Assembly: GCF_900110185.1 (NCBI RefSeq) | Contig: NZ_FOCT01000011.1 | Coordinates: forward strand, 50,110-114,109 | Source of the DNA: Nitrosospira multiformis | GTDB lineage: Bacteria > Pseudomonadota > Gammaproteobacteria > Burkholderiales > Nitrosomonadaceae | Direction of reading: 5' to 3' | Length of the DNA stretch: 64,000 nt | Part shown: positions 19,071 to 28,037 of the stretch, one piece after another | Position numbering within the stretch: the stretch's first letter is position 1 | Layout: each line of letters starts with the position of its first letter | Made by a program: the position numbers and the translations under genes | Notes under the pieces: model-generated | What the model was told of the DNA's origin: nothing | The model's database searches: none | What the model saw: only the letters and a program-made list of their open reading frames with translations

Positions 19071-19585
19071 ATGAGGCGCCCCCGTTTTACCCGGTAACCG
19101 GCGGTCGACAGGGCACCGAGCCCCAAGCCTCCATGGGCATGGCAAATAGCACAGGCAAGGGCGTCAGCGGCATCCGTTGCAGGCTGGCCGGTGAGGCGCA
19201 ATAGCCGTCTTACCATTTCCTGTACCTGTTCTTTCCGGGCATGGCCTTCGCCGACCACCGCCTGCTTGATCTGTAGCGCCGTATACTCTGCAACGGACAG
19301 ATTATTCAGCACTGCCGTGCATATCGCCGCTCCGCGCGCCTGCCCGAGCATCAAGGTGGATTTGGGATTGACATTGACAAACACCTGCTCGATCGCGACA
19401 TGATCAGGCTTGTGCTCCGCGATGACTTCGTTGAGGTGATCCATGATGGATTTGAGACGCAACGGCAATTCACCCTCAACTGTCCTGATGCGGCCACTGC
19501 TGACGTAGACCAGTTTGCCACCGGTCTTGTCGATGATTCCAAAACCGGTTAGCCGCAGCCCTGGGTCTATGCCTAGTATACGGAT
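19067..19585 (-). CDS. ruvC: Holliday junction resolvase RuvC, apparently with an ATC start
   Basis: A 172-residue resolvase. The reading frame starts [15 protein letters not shown] with the first catalytic aspartate, includes the acidic [11 protein letters not shown] region and ends [13 protein letters not shown] with the last catalytic acids. There is no in-frame ATG, GTG or TTG before the first catalytic aspartate: an in-frame TAA lies five codons upstream of ATC at 19585. Starting there gives exactly the usual N terminus (M-R-I-L-G-I-D-P), with AAAGG about 7 bases upstream. The first ordinary ATG (19468) would remove part of the active site. Gene function is secure; the start is inferred. 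Confidence 0.9.
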   Translation of the reverse strand: MRILGIDPGLRLTGFGIIDKTGGKLVYVSSGRIRTVEGELPLRLKSIMDHLNEVIAEHKPDHVAIEQVFVNVNPKSTLMLGQARGAAICTAVLNNLSVAEYTALQIKQAVVGEGHARKEQVQEMVRRLLRLTGQPATDAADALACAICHAHGGLGLGALSTAGYRVKRGRLI

Positions 19586-19624
19586 TTTATTGCCTTTTTA
19601 TTTTCCTGTCGGAAAAAAACCTGC

Positions 19625-20347
19625 TCAGTCGATCACCGCGGTTGTATAGACTTCCTGTACATCGTCGATGCTTTCCAAAGCATCGAGCAGCTTTTGCATT
19701 TTTACCGAATCGTCCCCGATCAATTCGGTTTCATTGACGGGCTTCATGGTCACTTCGGACAACTCTGCCTTGAACCCTGCTTTTTCCAACGCTTCCTTCA
19801 CCGCGACAAATTCATACGGCGCGGTGATGACTTCGATGCTGCCATCATCATTGCTGATAATGTCCTCGGCGCCGGCTTCCAGGGCTACTTCCATCAGTTT
19901 GTCTTCATCCGTGCCCGGGGCAAACAGCAACTGGCCACAGTGCTTGAAAAGAAAAACTACCGAACCATCCGTGCCGAGATTACCGCCGTATTTGGTAAAA
20001 GCGTGACGCACGTCCGCCACGGTACGCACGCGATTGTCGGTCATGCAATCGACCAGCACAGCCGCACCGGCAATGCCGTAACCTTCGTAGCGTATTTCTT
20101 CGTAATTCACACCCTCCAGATCGCCACTCCCACGCTTGATCGCGCGCTCGATATTTTCCTTGGGCATGTTCTGTTCATAAGCCTTATCGACGGCCAGACG
20201 CAATCGCGGATTGCTGTTCGGATCTCCGCCGCCGAGTCTCGCGGCAACGGTAATTTCCTTGATGAGACGGGTGAAAATCTTGCCACGCTTCGCATCCTGC
20301 GCGGCTTTCTTGTGCTTGATATTAGCCCACTTGCTGTGACCAGCCAT
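19625..20347 (-). CDS. yebC: YebC/PmpR family protein
   Basis: A 240-residue protein beginning [22 protein letters not shown] in the family manner. YebC members were described as transcription regulators near ruv genes; some are now known to help ribosomes at proline stretches. Family motifs include [21 protein letters not shown] and [14 protein letters not shown]. It precedes ruvC by 39 bases on the same strand, the classical yebC-ruvCAB order. Confidence 0.95.
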   Translation of the reverse strand: MAGHSKWANIKHKKAAQDAKRGKIFTRLIKEITVAARLGGGDPNSNPRLRLAVDKAYEQNMPKENIERAIKRGSGDLEGVNYEEIRYEGYGIAGAAVLVDCMTDNRVRTVADVRHAFTKYGGNLGTDGSVVFLFKHCGQLLFAPGTDEDKLMEVALEAGAEDIISNDDGSIEVITAPYEFVAVKEALEKAGFKAELSEVTMKPVNETELIGDDSVKMQKLLDALESIDDVQEVYTTAVID

Positions 20348-20496
20348 AATTCTATGCCCTGAGTTCTTTATTGAGTCCTTTACTGAAGTGGTGCAATGTT
20401 ATCACCCCCCGTCCCCAGCATAAAGCCGACAAGAATGAGTTCCGCAAGCTGCCTCCCTGGTCGATAACCGGACTTATTGGATTCAAGCTTACCGGT

Positions 20497-21624
20497 TCAA
20501 ATCGGCCACTGATAGGAGGTCACATCGAGCGACTGGAGTTTGCCCAGAATCATGTTCGCGATAAGCTGCGCGCTGCCGGGTGCCATGGTGACACCGTAGC
20601 GATAATGACCGCTGTTGAGATACAGGTTGGAGATCGCTGGATGCATGGAAATCACAGGTATGTTATGAGGGGAAGCCGGCCGGAGGCCTGCCCAATGCGC
20701 GACGATCATCTCTTCAGCAAGAACAGGAACCAGGGCTTGCGCCCTGGCAAGCAATGTTTCCCGCGCTTCGGGCGTCGTACTTTTGTCGAAACCGGCTTCC
20801 TCCAGGGTGCTGCCTGCAAGTATGTGCCCGTCCCGGCGGGGGATGAGATAAAAATTGTCCCGCTCGTCGAACACCATCGGCTCGAGCAATCCTGGCTGAG
20901 CCTTGAACAACAGAATCTGGCCGCGGACCGGCCAGGCTTCCAGCGCTGCCGCATGCTCGGCAAGAAGCCGCCTGCTCCATGCCCCTGCGGCAACAACATA
21001 CTGCCCTGCGGAACGACGCTCGCCCGCCACGGTACTGATGGATTGGACATGTCCCCGCTCGATCTTCCACCCGGCAACCTCGGCATGCTCCACAACTTTA
21101 CCGCCAAGCGCCTTCACCGCCTTTATCAACGCCTGCAGCAAACGCGGATTTCTTACCTGGCATACTTCGGGCAGCCAGAGCGCAGCCGTGTCGCGCATGA
21201 GCGAAGGGGCTATTTGCCTGGATTGAACTTCCTGCACGGGTATGGCATGACGAGCGCACCAGCGCTTGGCCAGAAGCATCCGGCTGCACTTATCAAACGT
21301 CCCCGGCTCGACATAGGCCTGGGAGGATGAATCGGGCAGCACCAGCATGCCGCTGGCCTGATATTCCGGATCGACGCCCGTTTCCGCCTGCAACGCGTCA
21401 ACAAATCGGGGAAACAGATGAGTACTAAACTGTGTAAGCCGTGTAACCGCTTGCGGATAATCCCATGGCAACAACGGCGAGAGTATGCCGGCACCCGCCC
21501 AGGATGCTTCCTGACCGCAAAGATTGCGCTCAAGTACGGTAACTGTCGCGCCCGAACGCAATAATTCCCACGCGGTGGCAAGCCCGGCAATTCCGCCACC
21601 CATCACGATCACATCGCTGCTCAA
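20497..21624 (-). CDS. thiO: glycine oxidase ThiO
   Basis: A 375-residue FAD-dependent D-amino-acid-oxidase-like enzyme. The Rossmann motif GGGIAGLATAWELLRSGATV lies at residues 8-27 and further FAD contacts (AGAGILSPL, VVAAGAWS, NSGHYRYGVTMAPGSA) follow. ThiO oxidises glycine to iminoacetate for the thiazole of thiamine. No other thi gene is adjacent, so the assignment rests on sequence; a related glycine/sarcosine oxidase is the alternative. Confidence 0.87.
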   Translation of the reverse strand: MSSDVIVMGGGIAGLATAWELLRSGATVTVLERNLCGQEASWAGAGILSPLLPWDYPQAVTRLTQFSTHLFPRFVDALQAETGVDPEYQASGMLVLPDSSSQAYVEPGTFDKCSRMLLAKRWCARHAIPVQEVQSRQIAPSLMRDTAALWLPEVCQVRNPRLLQALIKAVKALGGKVVEHAEVAGWKIERGHVQSISTVAGERRSAGQYVVAAGAWSRRLLAEHAAALEAWPVRGQILLFKAQPGLLEPMVFDERDNFYLIPRRDGHILAGSTLEEAGFDKSTTPEARETLLARAQALVPVLAEEMIVAHWAGLRPASPHNIPVISMHPAISNLYLNSGHYRYGVTMAPGSAQLIANMILGKLQSLDVTSYQWPI

Positions 21625-21736
21625 AAATTATTTCCTTAACAAGCCTCCGCACAGAATAACAAAAGCGGTTCCGTGATGAAACGCAATTCGAGCAGCTGTT
21701 TACAAGACCGATTGCTCTACAAGGTGGTCAAAAAAC

Positions 21737-21765
21737 TTTATATCGGGAGAGTGAGTCGGTATAAT
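21737..21765 (+). promoter_or_regulatory. sigma-70 promoter of tRNA-Lys
   Basis: A perfect -10 TATAAT (21760-21765) sits 20 bases before the tRNA, with a weak -35 TTTATA (21737-21742) at 17-base spacing. The sequence after the -10 is GC-rich (GCACGTCCCC), as in stringently controlled stable-RNA promoters. Confidence 0.6.
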
Positions 21766-21785
21766 GCACGTCCCCTCGCACCTAT

Positions 21786-21861
21786 GGGCCGTTAGCTCAG
21801 CCGGTAGAGCAGCGGACTTTTAATCCGTTGGTCGGCAGTTCGAATCTGCCACGGCCTACCA
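21786..21861 (+). tRNA. tRNA-Lys (TTT)
   Basis: A 76-base tRNA with acceptor arms GGGCCGT / ACGGCCT, D-arm AGCTCAG, anticodon loop CTTTTAA giving anticodon TTT, and T-arm GGTTCGAATC-like (CAGTTCGAATCTG). The terminal CCA is encoded. It reads lysine codons AAA/AAG. A strong terminator lies about 160 bases downstream. Confidence 0.96.
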
Positions 21862-22022
21862 GAAAAACAATTAGTTACGGAATATCTTATGTAACTCGTT
21901 TTTCTTTTCCCCAAAATGTAACCGTTTTGTAACCCGAATTTACAAAAATTGTATAGATTTATGAACGGGAGACTAGGCGAGCGGTTTCCATATATAACGT
22001 TAAATACTTAACTTGTGGTAAT
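21862..22022. other. tRNA-Lys trailer, no gene seen
   Basis: A-T rich spacer between tRNA-Lys and the terminator at 22023. GTAACC / GTAACCC strings recur (21917-21936), but no reading frame or repeat with clear meaning is visible. The 3' end of the tRNA is not duplicated nearby, so there is no evidence of an attachment site. With 22049-22197 this makes a 336-base gene-free stretch. Confidence 0.5.
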
Positions 22023-22048
22023 AAAAAACCCGCCGAAGCGGGTTTTTT
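22023..22048. terminator. strong bidirectional terminator
   Basis: Perfect inverted repeat: A6-CCCGC, loop CGAA, GCGGG-T6. It has a GC stem with a T-tract in both directions, so it can end the tRNA-Lys transcript on the plus strand and the lipoprotein operon on the minus strand. Confidence 0.9.
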
Positions 22049-22197
22049 ATTACGCTGCCGCTGCTCGATGCAAGGGACTTAATGAGAATCACAGCGGCGG
22101 ATTGTGCCTTAACACGTAAACGTGCTTCCTTCTAATACCTCATGACCTTTTCGCTGTAACTCGTGCAATATCGAGGCTCTGAATATCGCGTTTTTGT

Positions 22198-22845
22198 TTA
22201 AAACTTATCCCGATCCTTGCCGTATTCCAGGTTGTAAGGGCCAGCCGGCAAGCCCTTCGGAGCTATAAAAGCCTGATCGTTTGCCCGCCGCGCGAGTGGC
22301 AGGTAATCTGTTGCCATTGCGTTTACCGCCGCTGCCACCGCCATCCCTATCAATCCACCCCCTGCCCCGCCTGAGCTATGGACAACCTTTTGTGTTGATT
22401 GCCATAAAAGAGTGCCTGTCCTTGTATCCTTCAGCTCATAGTCCATTTCGACCGTTACGGTGGAGGCAAGAACAATGTATTTGCTGCTCCAGTCTTTAAT
22501 GGTAATGAAGAGGGCCGCATCCGCACCAAACAGCTCATACAGGCGTTGGGTAGGAAGCAGGTGAATGTGTCCTGCCTCCGCAAGGCCGAAGTCTCGCAGG
22601 ACAAGATCACTCAGGTAGACGGGGAAAACATAATAGCCCCGTTCGGCCAAAGGCCTGGTTATTGTTGAAACAAAAACGGGTGAAGCGCTGATTTCCGTTG
22701 TGTTGTTAACGACCGGGACAACCAGGATCGAGCGCGGCTGATGGGCATAGAACGCTGCGAGATCATTTTTTTCCGGTTGTATCGCACAACTTGAAAGCAG
22801 GCTCACCATGTATATGGTAGTAATTGTGATGAAAATCCCTTTCAT
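22198..22845 (-). CDS. DUF799 family lipoprotein
   Basis: A 215-residue lipoprotein with lipobox LLSSC (cysteine at residue 20). The body (VVPVVNNTTEISAS, ERGYYVFPV, TIKDWSSKYIVLASTVTVEMDYEL) matches the DUF799 / GNA1162-like family, whose fold resembles TolB and CsgG accessory domains. It is the last gene of a three-lipoprotein cassette and overlaps the middle gene by 4 bases. The function is unproven; an envelope complex with the CsgG-like partner is likely. Confidence 0.85.
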   Translation of the reverse strand: MKGIFITITTIYMVSLLSSCAIQPEKNDLAAFYAHQPRSILVVPVVNNTTEISASPVFVSTITRPLAERGYYVFPVYLSDLVLRDFGLAEAGHIHLLPTQRLYELFGADAALFITIKDWSSKYIVLASTVTVEMDYELKDTRTGTLLWQSTQKVVHSSGGAGGGLIGMAVAAAVNAMATDYLPLARRANDQAFIAPKGLPAGPYNLEYGKDRDKF

Positions 22846-23282
22846 GGCTTGGCACCAATATTCACAGTAGCGTTGGTTTGCGTTTTTTCCCCCGCCTCTT
22901 TTTCCTTTTGTTGGACGCGCTCAATCAATTTAGTCATAAAGGCACTCGACTCGGGAAACATCCGCTTTTCTTTTTCAAAGTATGAGATCGCTCCCTCACG
23001 ATCACCTCGTTTGAAAAGCACAAAGCCGTAGTCGGCGTAGGCACCCGGAGGAACCTTTAAATTCTGTTGCTCAGCAGCGCTAATGGTCTCGAACAGATAA
23101 ACATCTGCCTCTGCATGGTTCTGACCTACGTAACGTTCATGGAGTCCGTCTTCAAATTTTCCCCAATGGTAGATTGAAGGTCCTGCACAGCCCGCTAGCG
23201 AGCTTGCGAGGATGCCGGAAAGGCATAACTTGAAAAAAATTCTAGCCGCATGGGGACGAGTGAAGCCTTTTACTGTTCGCAT
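22842..23282 (-). CDS. DUF4810 family lipoprotein
   Basis: A 146-residue lipoprotein with an extended N terminus, hydrophobic core and lipobox LAGC (cysteine near residue 32). The mature part contains YHWGKFEDGLHERYVG, typical of DUF4810, and a TPR-like helix pair (YADYGFVLFKRGDREGAISYFEKE). It sits 6 bases after the CsgG-like gene and overlaps the DUF799 gene, forming a conserved cassette also known in Neisseria. Function unknown. Confidence 0.82.
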   Translation of the reverse strand: MRTVKGFTRPHAARIFFKLCLSGILASSLAGCAGPSIYHWGKFEDGLHERYVGQNHAEADVYLFETISAAEQQNLKVPPGAYADYGFVLFKRGDREGAISYFEKEKRMFPESSAFMTKLIERVQQKEKEAGEKTQTNATVNIGAKP

Positions 23283-23288
23283 GATCGA

Positions 23289-23963
23289 CTATTGCATCTG
23301 GTTACGGCGTGCTTCAAGCGTTGCCATAACATTGTTCATCATGTTGACGATGGCAGCATCAATGGCCTTGCCTTCCAGAGTCGAATCGAATCCGGTAGCT
23401 CCTCCAAAGCCCAGGGTGCTGCTGGAGGACAAATCCGCCTCGCCTGCACCTTCCTGAGTGTAAAAAACTTGCCCGGTTTTGGGATCAACCAGCCTCAATA
23501 CCACACGCGCACGTGCACGCTGGGTCTTGCTTTTGCCAATCAGCCACGTATTACCGGTGGTGTCTCTGCCCAATTCAGCGACTGAGCCCATGATGAGGGC
23601 GTCTACTCCCATCAGGTTCTGTTTGAACTGTTCTTTGCTTAACCCCATCAGATCGGCTTCCGCGGCCAGTTTCCCGATATCCTGCCGCTCGACGACGTTG
23701 AAGCGCTGTGTTGCTACAAGATGACGCGCAAGCAGGTCAGATGCTTGCTTGCCGATTCTGTCACCCGAGGCATCTGTGAAAAGCCCACTTCCGTAAACAG
23801 ATTCATTAGTAAAACGGGCAATCCCTACTGTCATACGCTGATTTGCAGGCAATGGGCTTGCGACAACTCGGGGGCCGGGATCCTTGACGCCTTCCTGAAC
23901 AGTGCGGGTGGGTGCACAGGCAGCGACCATCAGAATGGTGGCAATTAGCAATATTCTTTTCAT
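23289..23963 (-). CDS. CsgG-like lipoprotein
   Basis: A 224-residue lipoprotein starting at the ATG preceded by AAGAAGGACAA. The lipobox is VAAC. The sequence follows the CsgG/curli-assembly family: VGIARFTNES, RFNVVERQDIGKL, VDALIMGSVAELGRD and RVVLRLVDPKTGQVFYTQEGAGEA. CsgG proteins form outer-membrane secretion pores or act as lipoprotein accessories. No csgA or csgB amyloid genes are present, so curli secretion is not implied. The longer reading to 24008 lacks a ribosome binding site. Confidence 0.88.
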   Translation of the reverse strand: MKRILLIATILMVAACAPTRTVQEGVKDPGPRVVASPLPANQRMTVGIARFTNESVYGSGLFTDASGDRIGKQASDLLARHLVATQRFNVVERQDIGKLAAEADLMGLSKEQFKQNLMGVDALIMGSVAELGRDTTGNTWLIGKSKTQRARARVVLRLVDPKTGQVFYTQEGAGEADLSSSSTLGFGGATGFDSTLEGKAIDAAIVNMMNNVMATLEARRNQMQ

Positions 23964-24155
23964 TTGTCCTTCTTTAAGGTTGGCACTTGAATTGGGATAG
24001 ATATGCATACAGCACTAACTCATACTCATCCGTAAAAATTCGGCATTCTACTCTTTTTGCAATAACAACAACGCGCTCTATTTTATGTCTCAGTGCAGAG
24101 TCAGCAATTGGACGTAAGTACAGTATGGTCAAGGGAGGCGCTGGTAAAATCGTAG

Positions 24156-24281
24156 CGGGCTGGCTACAAACTGGCCGATATACTGCTTGCCGAGACTACG
24201 GCAGAGCAGATTGCCGAATGTGCAAGAGTGCGCGCGTTAAATCTTGCTCATTATCAGGTGAGGCATGGAGAACTGACCTGA
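24156..24281 (+). pseudogene. fragment related to the 92-residue protein encoded at 61238-61516
   Basis: Read in the frame from 24156 to the TGA at 24279-24281, this stretch encodes YKLADILLAETTAEQIAECA and then RVRALNLAHYQVRHGELT. It aligns without gaps to residues 11-48 of the protein at 61238, with 22 identities in 38 by eye. No start codon is in frame (TAG lies directly upstream) and the second half of the family is missing. It is therefore a remnant of a duplicated gene. Confidence 0.75.
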
Positions 24282-24847
24282 AGGAGATCCTGCCAATCGT
24301 TGATCTGACAGAACCAACAAGACCCGGGGAAAACCGTAGACTGACGGGATGGAAATACGGGACGGGTACCCGGAACTGTCGGAGCAGTCCTGGGAGAGAT
24401 AAACATTGGTGCTTGCACAGATGCGTAACCTTCACTGGGAAGCACTGTCTTGGGGATTGACAAAAACGGCAAAGGCCGCGATTGGCTTGCGAACTCAGCC
24501 GCGACCAATACGCAGCAGCCTCAAGCCAAGGCGACCCTTGGACGAGGATTGTACACCACGCTCTCAGCCCAGGCTCAGCTATTCAGTCATGATGGTGTTA
24601 GCAACTCTTTCGTGTTGTTGTCTGGAGCTGGACGATTGAGCGGCCCTATTGATCACCTTAGCCAACTCCCTTGGATGCTCTGGAATGAGTTTCTATTGCC
24701 AGTATTTTTACGAATTTTAAGGATGCCAGACAATAAGCGCGGTACGGCAACATTTACCTACCCGCCTAGAATAAACTTGTCAAACCACTTTCCAATCCAA
24801 GCGAACACATCCAAAAACGGTAACGGCCTCTTCTCTTGTAAGACCCA
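24282..24847 (+). other. low-density region with a possible decayed frame
   Basis: No convincing gene. One plus-strand frame reads GRVPGTVGAVLGEINIGACT, meets a TAA at 24427-24429, and continues as ATNTQQPQAKATLGRGLYTT up to a stop near 24850. Composition looks protein-like on both sides of the stop, so this may be a decayed gene, but no family is recognised and no ribosome binding site is visible. Confidence 0.3.
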
Positions 24848-25450
24848 ATGAGAAATGCTTCCTTCTTGCTATTTCTGTGGTCAATGCCATTCATGGCAGG
24901 ATCGTCAGCAGCCTCGCCTCAGGGTAGAGACATTGAAGTTCAGGTCAGCATGGTCGGGGAAAACATTATTATTGATCTTAATTTTACCGTGTCAGCAAGC
25001 CAGCAGGAGGTCTGGGACGTGCTCACCGACTTCGACAGTATGGCTGATTTTGTCTCCAACTTGAAGGAGAGCAAGGTTGTCAGTGTTTCTGAAGACAAGT
25101 TTACTATTTTCCAGAGCGGCACTGCCACTTACGGCCCCATCCGCTATCCGTTCGAGTCAACACGGGAAGTAAGATTGATCCCTTACCATAAGATATTGAC
25201 GCATTTGATTAGTGGCAACATGCACAAATTGGAAGGTACTACTTACCTGACTGATGAGGCCGGAGGGACTCGCGTGGTTCATCGTACTGAGGCTATCCCG
25301 AAAGTCTGGATTCCTGCGGTAGTGGGAAAGGTGTTTATCGAGCATGAAGTGCGGGAACAGTTCAATGAAATGAGAAATGAAATAATCAGGAGGAAGAGGG
25401 CAGTCCTTAAAGAAAGGGCAGAGAGAAACACGACGAACGATGTTCAATGA
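24848..25450 (+). CDS. secreted SRPBCC / COQ10-START family protein
   Basis: A 200-residue protein with a signal peptide (about residues 1-22) and a START-like lipid-binding domain: VSASQQEVWDVLTDFDSMADFV followed by KLEGTTYLTDEAGGTRVVHRTEA. This fold forms a hydrophobic pocket for lipids, quinones or polyketides. A signal peptide on this domain is less common and suggests periplasmic lipid handling. The gene stands alone in a sparse region, and no Shine-Dalgarno is obvious. The ligand cannot be inferred. Confidence 0.78.
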   Translation: MRNASFLLFLWSMPFMAGSSAASPQGRDIEVQVSMVGENIIIDLNFTVSASQQEVWDVLTDFDSMADFVSNLKESKVVSVSEDKFTIFQSGTATYGPIRYPFESTREVRLIPYHKILTHLISGNMHKLEGTTYLTDEAGGTRVVHRTEAIPKVWIPAVVGKVFIEHEVREQFNEMRNEIIRRKRAVLKERAERNTTNDVQ

Positions 25451-25727
25451 ACGCAGCTGGTGAATGTGATTGCGTGCAGGGGGCGAAGTAAGTCTGCACT
25501 GGGGGCGGCGAAACCGGAAGAATTGCGGTAATGAGGATAATAGCGAGCGGCGGATCAAGTAAGGCAGTAACCTGGGCCATCGCTAAATGAAGAAGCCGGG
25601 GCACCTGACCCACACGCAGAGGGCGGGTTACAAGCACACCGGCCGTTGAGTCACTCGCTCCGAGTTCCATGCAGTTGGAAAAACATCCTTCCCCAGAGCT
25701 CTACTCAGATTCCAAGAAAACCGGTTT

Positions 25728-25808
25728 TTATTCTTTCCGTCCGTCTTTGGTGAGAAAGAACCAAAGAGCGACCGCACCTATACCAGCTACAAGAATTGCC
25801 ATTTCCAT
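25728..25808 (-). CDS. 26-residue hydrophobic miniprotein
   Basis: A short ORF read on the minus strand, beginning MEMAILVAGIGAVALWFFL and ending in a charged TKDGRKE tail. It has a near-perfect ribosome binding site (CAGGAGGTAATC before the ATG) and one predicted membrane helix (about residues 4-19) with a positive tail. A small AAAACCGGTTTT palindrome overlaps its end. The combination of strong signal and clean single-helix topology supports a real gene. Family unknown. Confidence 0.6.
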   Translation of the reverse strand: MEMAILVAGIGAVALWFFLTKDGRKE

Positions 25809-26056
25809 GATTACCTCCTGTACGGATTAGATGTCAAGAATATAACCTGCTTGCTGACCCTGTACTGCTTTATCAAGGAGAGCAAACGCGCGCGAAAAAA
25901 CTTCGCTCGCACAGTCTTAGACGCGAATCATTGGAAAAATTCCCTGCGAAAACAAAAATCTTGGGCTGAGCTTGAATTTATGACGGGAATGTCTGCGCCA
26001 GTCCTACTTATGTCCGGATTGCAGAAATGCGGAAATGGAAACTGGACCGGACGCCA

Positions 26057-26386
26057 CTAAAATTTTATGCGGGAACTGATGGTCTCGTATATCTTTGAAC
26101 TGAATGCGGTCGCCTGCTGGATAATCTCCCGCTCGGATGGGTCCTTGATCTTTCCTGTCTTCGTCAGCTTTTCGCCGACCCTGTAGCCGTTCGCCCACGC
26201 TGCGTCGCAAATGGGGTCACCAAAAACATGCTTCTTTTCGGCAATGTGTGCGGCTAATCCGCTCAGGAATTTGTCGTTTGTGCCTGAAAAATAACCCCCT
26301 ATCGTACACAGCTTGTAATCCTCTTCGTTAGCGGTAACGGTGCTGGAAAAAACCGCCAAAAAAAATAACAAAAACAGGTTTTTCAT
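26057..26386 (-). CDS. small secreted protein of unknown function
   Basis: A 109-residue protein with a clear signal peptide (about residues 1-19, ending VTA). The mature part has two cysteines (LCTIGGYFSG and DPICDAAWANGYRVG) that could form a disulfide, and a helical C terminus. GGAGCAGC precedes the ATG. No family is recognised. It is flanked by gene-poor stretches and appears monocistronic. Likely periplasmic. Confidence 0.65.
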   Translation of the reverse strand: MKNLFLLFFLAVFSSTVTANEEDYKLCTIGGYFSGTNDKFLSGLAAHIAEKKHVFGDPICDAAWANGYRVGEKLTKTGKIKDPSEREIIQQATAFSSKIYETISSRIKF

Positions 26387-26726
26387 GCTGCTCCTTAAAG
26401 ATTCAGATTCATGATTTGTCGTTCAGCGGGGCTTGAGGGATGAAGATCAACCGAGATGGACGAAATATTGTTTCTCTTCCCGGCGTCCCGGCAACTTCAA
26501 AATAGGCAACTGCAAAATGGAAGTGCGGAGGTACATCTATTATAGTACTGCTGTCCCGCTGTGCGATACAGATCGTCCTGCCTTCAGTCGATTCATGGAG
26601 CTGGACTCTTGTCTGTAATGGATGCCAGCAACAATCAGGAGCACAAGGAAATCTTCAGCTGGACCATCGGCTTTTTTTATTGCTATATTTAAAACGTGTC
26701 GAGCGTGAAAGTTCCGTCATTCAGAG
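26387..26726. other. gene-free spacer
   Basis: A 340-base stretch between the small secreted protein and the YheT-like hydrolase. An AT-rich block (TATTATAGTA near 26540) could be a -10 element, but no matching -35 is visible. No supported ORF, RNA or repeat is seen. Confidence 0.4.
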
Positions 26727-27806
26727 ATGGCAAGAATTATAAGACCTGATGTGAAAACATTCCTTTCCTCCCTATCCATTCAACCAGCAAGACCTTATGT
26801 CGCCCCGATGTGGCTGCGGGGCGGCCATGCCCAAACCATCTATCCCTATTTTCTTGCCCGCCCTTCGATTCCCTACCGGCGCGAGCGCTGGGAACTGGAC
26901 GATGGGGATTTCATCGATATCGACTGGCTGGAGGGCGCGATGGACGCACCTCTGATAGTGCTGTTTCATGGCCTCGAAGGAAGCTCGAACAGCCATTATG
27001 TCGTAAGCACCATGGCCCTGTTTCGCGAGATAGGCTGGCGCGCGGCGGTGGTACATTTTCGGGGCTGCTCCGGTTCACCGAATCGGCTGCCACGCGCCTA
27101 TCATGCGGGCGATTCGGCAGAGATCCACTGGATATTGGAGCGCATCAATATCAGAGAAAGGCAGTCCGGCAGGCAACACTCTTCGATTTATGCGGTCGGG
27201 GTATCGCTGGGAGGCAACGCACTGCTGAAATGGCTGGGTGAGCAGGGCAGGCAGGCGTGCCGGTTGATCGATGGAGTTGTGGCCGTTTCCGTGCCCCTCG
27301 ATCTTGCTGCTGCGGGGAATGCTCTCGCTTCCGGCTTCAATCTGCTCTACACACGTCATTTTCTTGATACGCTCAAGCGCAAGGCGGTCGGAAAACTTGA
27401 TCTCTTTCCGGATTTGTTCGATCCGGCCGCAGTCGGCGCCTGTACTACGCTGTATGAGTTCGATAATCTCGTAACCGCGCCGCTCCATGGTTTTCGTAAT
27501 GCGGAGGACTATTGGAATCAATCGAGCAGCAAACCCTGGCTCAAGTACATTGAGGTGCCTACACTCATTGTAAATGCGATCAATGACCCGTTCATGCCGC
27601 CGCATGCCTTGCCCACGAGTGGAGATGTTTCTTCCATGGTCGTCCTGGAATATCCGAACGAGGGGGGGCATGTAGGCTTCCTCGATTCTCCGTTTCCCGG
27701 CAGGCTGACCTGGTTGCCGGAAAGAATCGTCAGCTTTTTTGGCGAGCAAGGGAGTCGGATCGTGCTGCAAACCGGCGAAGCAATGCCGGCCACCCAGATT
27801 TCCTGA
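26727..27806 (+). CDS. YheT-family alpha/beta hydrolase
   Basis: A 359-residue hydrolase. The family signature WLRGGHAQTIYPYF opens the domain. The nucleophile elbow GVSLGGNALLKWLG holds the serine, the acid is in NAINDPFMPP and the histidine in NEGGHVGFLD, completing the triad. Family members are esterases of unclear physiological substrate. It ends about 230 bases before dnaE on the same strand. Confidence 0.9.
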   Translation: MARIIRPDVKTFLSSLSIQPARPYVAPMWLRGGHAQTIYPYFLARPSIPYRRERWELDDGDFIDIDWLEGAMDAPLIVLFHGLEGSSNSHYVVSTMALFREIGWRAAVVHFRGCSGSPNRLPRAYHAGDSAEIHWILERINIRERQSGRQHSSIYAVGVSLGGNALLKWLGEQGRQACRLIDGVVAVSVPLDLAAAGNALASGFNLLYTRHFLDTLKRKAVGKLDLFPDLFDPAAVGACTTLYEFDNLVTAPLHGFRNAEDYWNQSSSKPWLKYIEVPTLIVNAINDPFMPPHALPTSGDVSSMVVLEYPNEGGHVGFLDSPFPGRLTWLPERIVSFFGEQGSRIVLQTGEAMPATQIS

Positions 27807-28037
27807 CCACGATTTTCGTCGCAGTTTTTCGTCGCACCTTCCGGACTTCCCCCTTCAGAAATACTGCCGTGCCGATACCGAACTCGGACTTCGGAATAGC
27901 ATTCGATCAGAAACTGTTGTCCTCGGCGAGACCTTAATGCGGGTTAACTGGTGTAAAATACTCCATGAAATTTAGCCGGCTTCCCGCAAGTCGGCTTGCT
28001 GCCACAGTCCCTAACCTTTCGCCGCACCAGTCCTCCA

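Noticed and set aside
19071..19145. Longer N terminus for RuvA
   Set aside because: The extra 25 residues come from the ruvC frame overlap; the family starts at MIGRI and the ATGA overlap explains the coupling.
21862..21960. Attachment site at tRNA-Lys
   Set aside because: GTAACC strings recur, but no copy of the tRNA 3' end is present and no integrase lies nearby.
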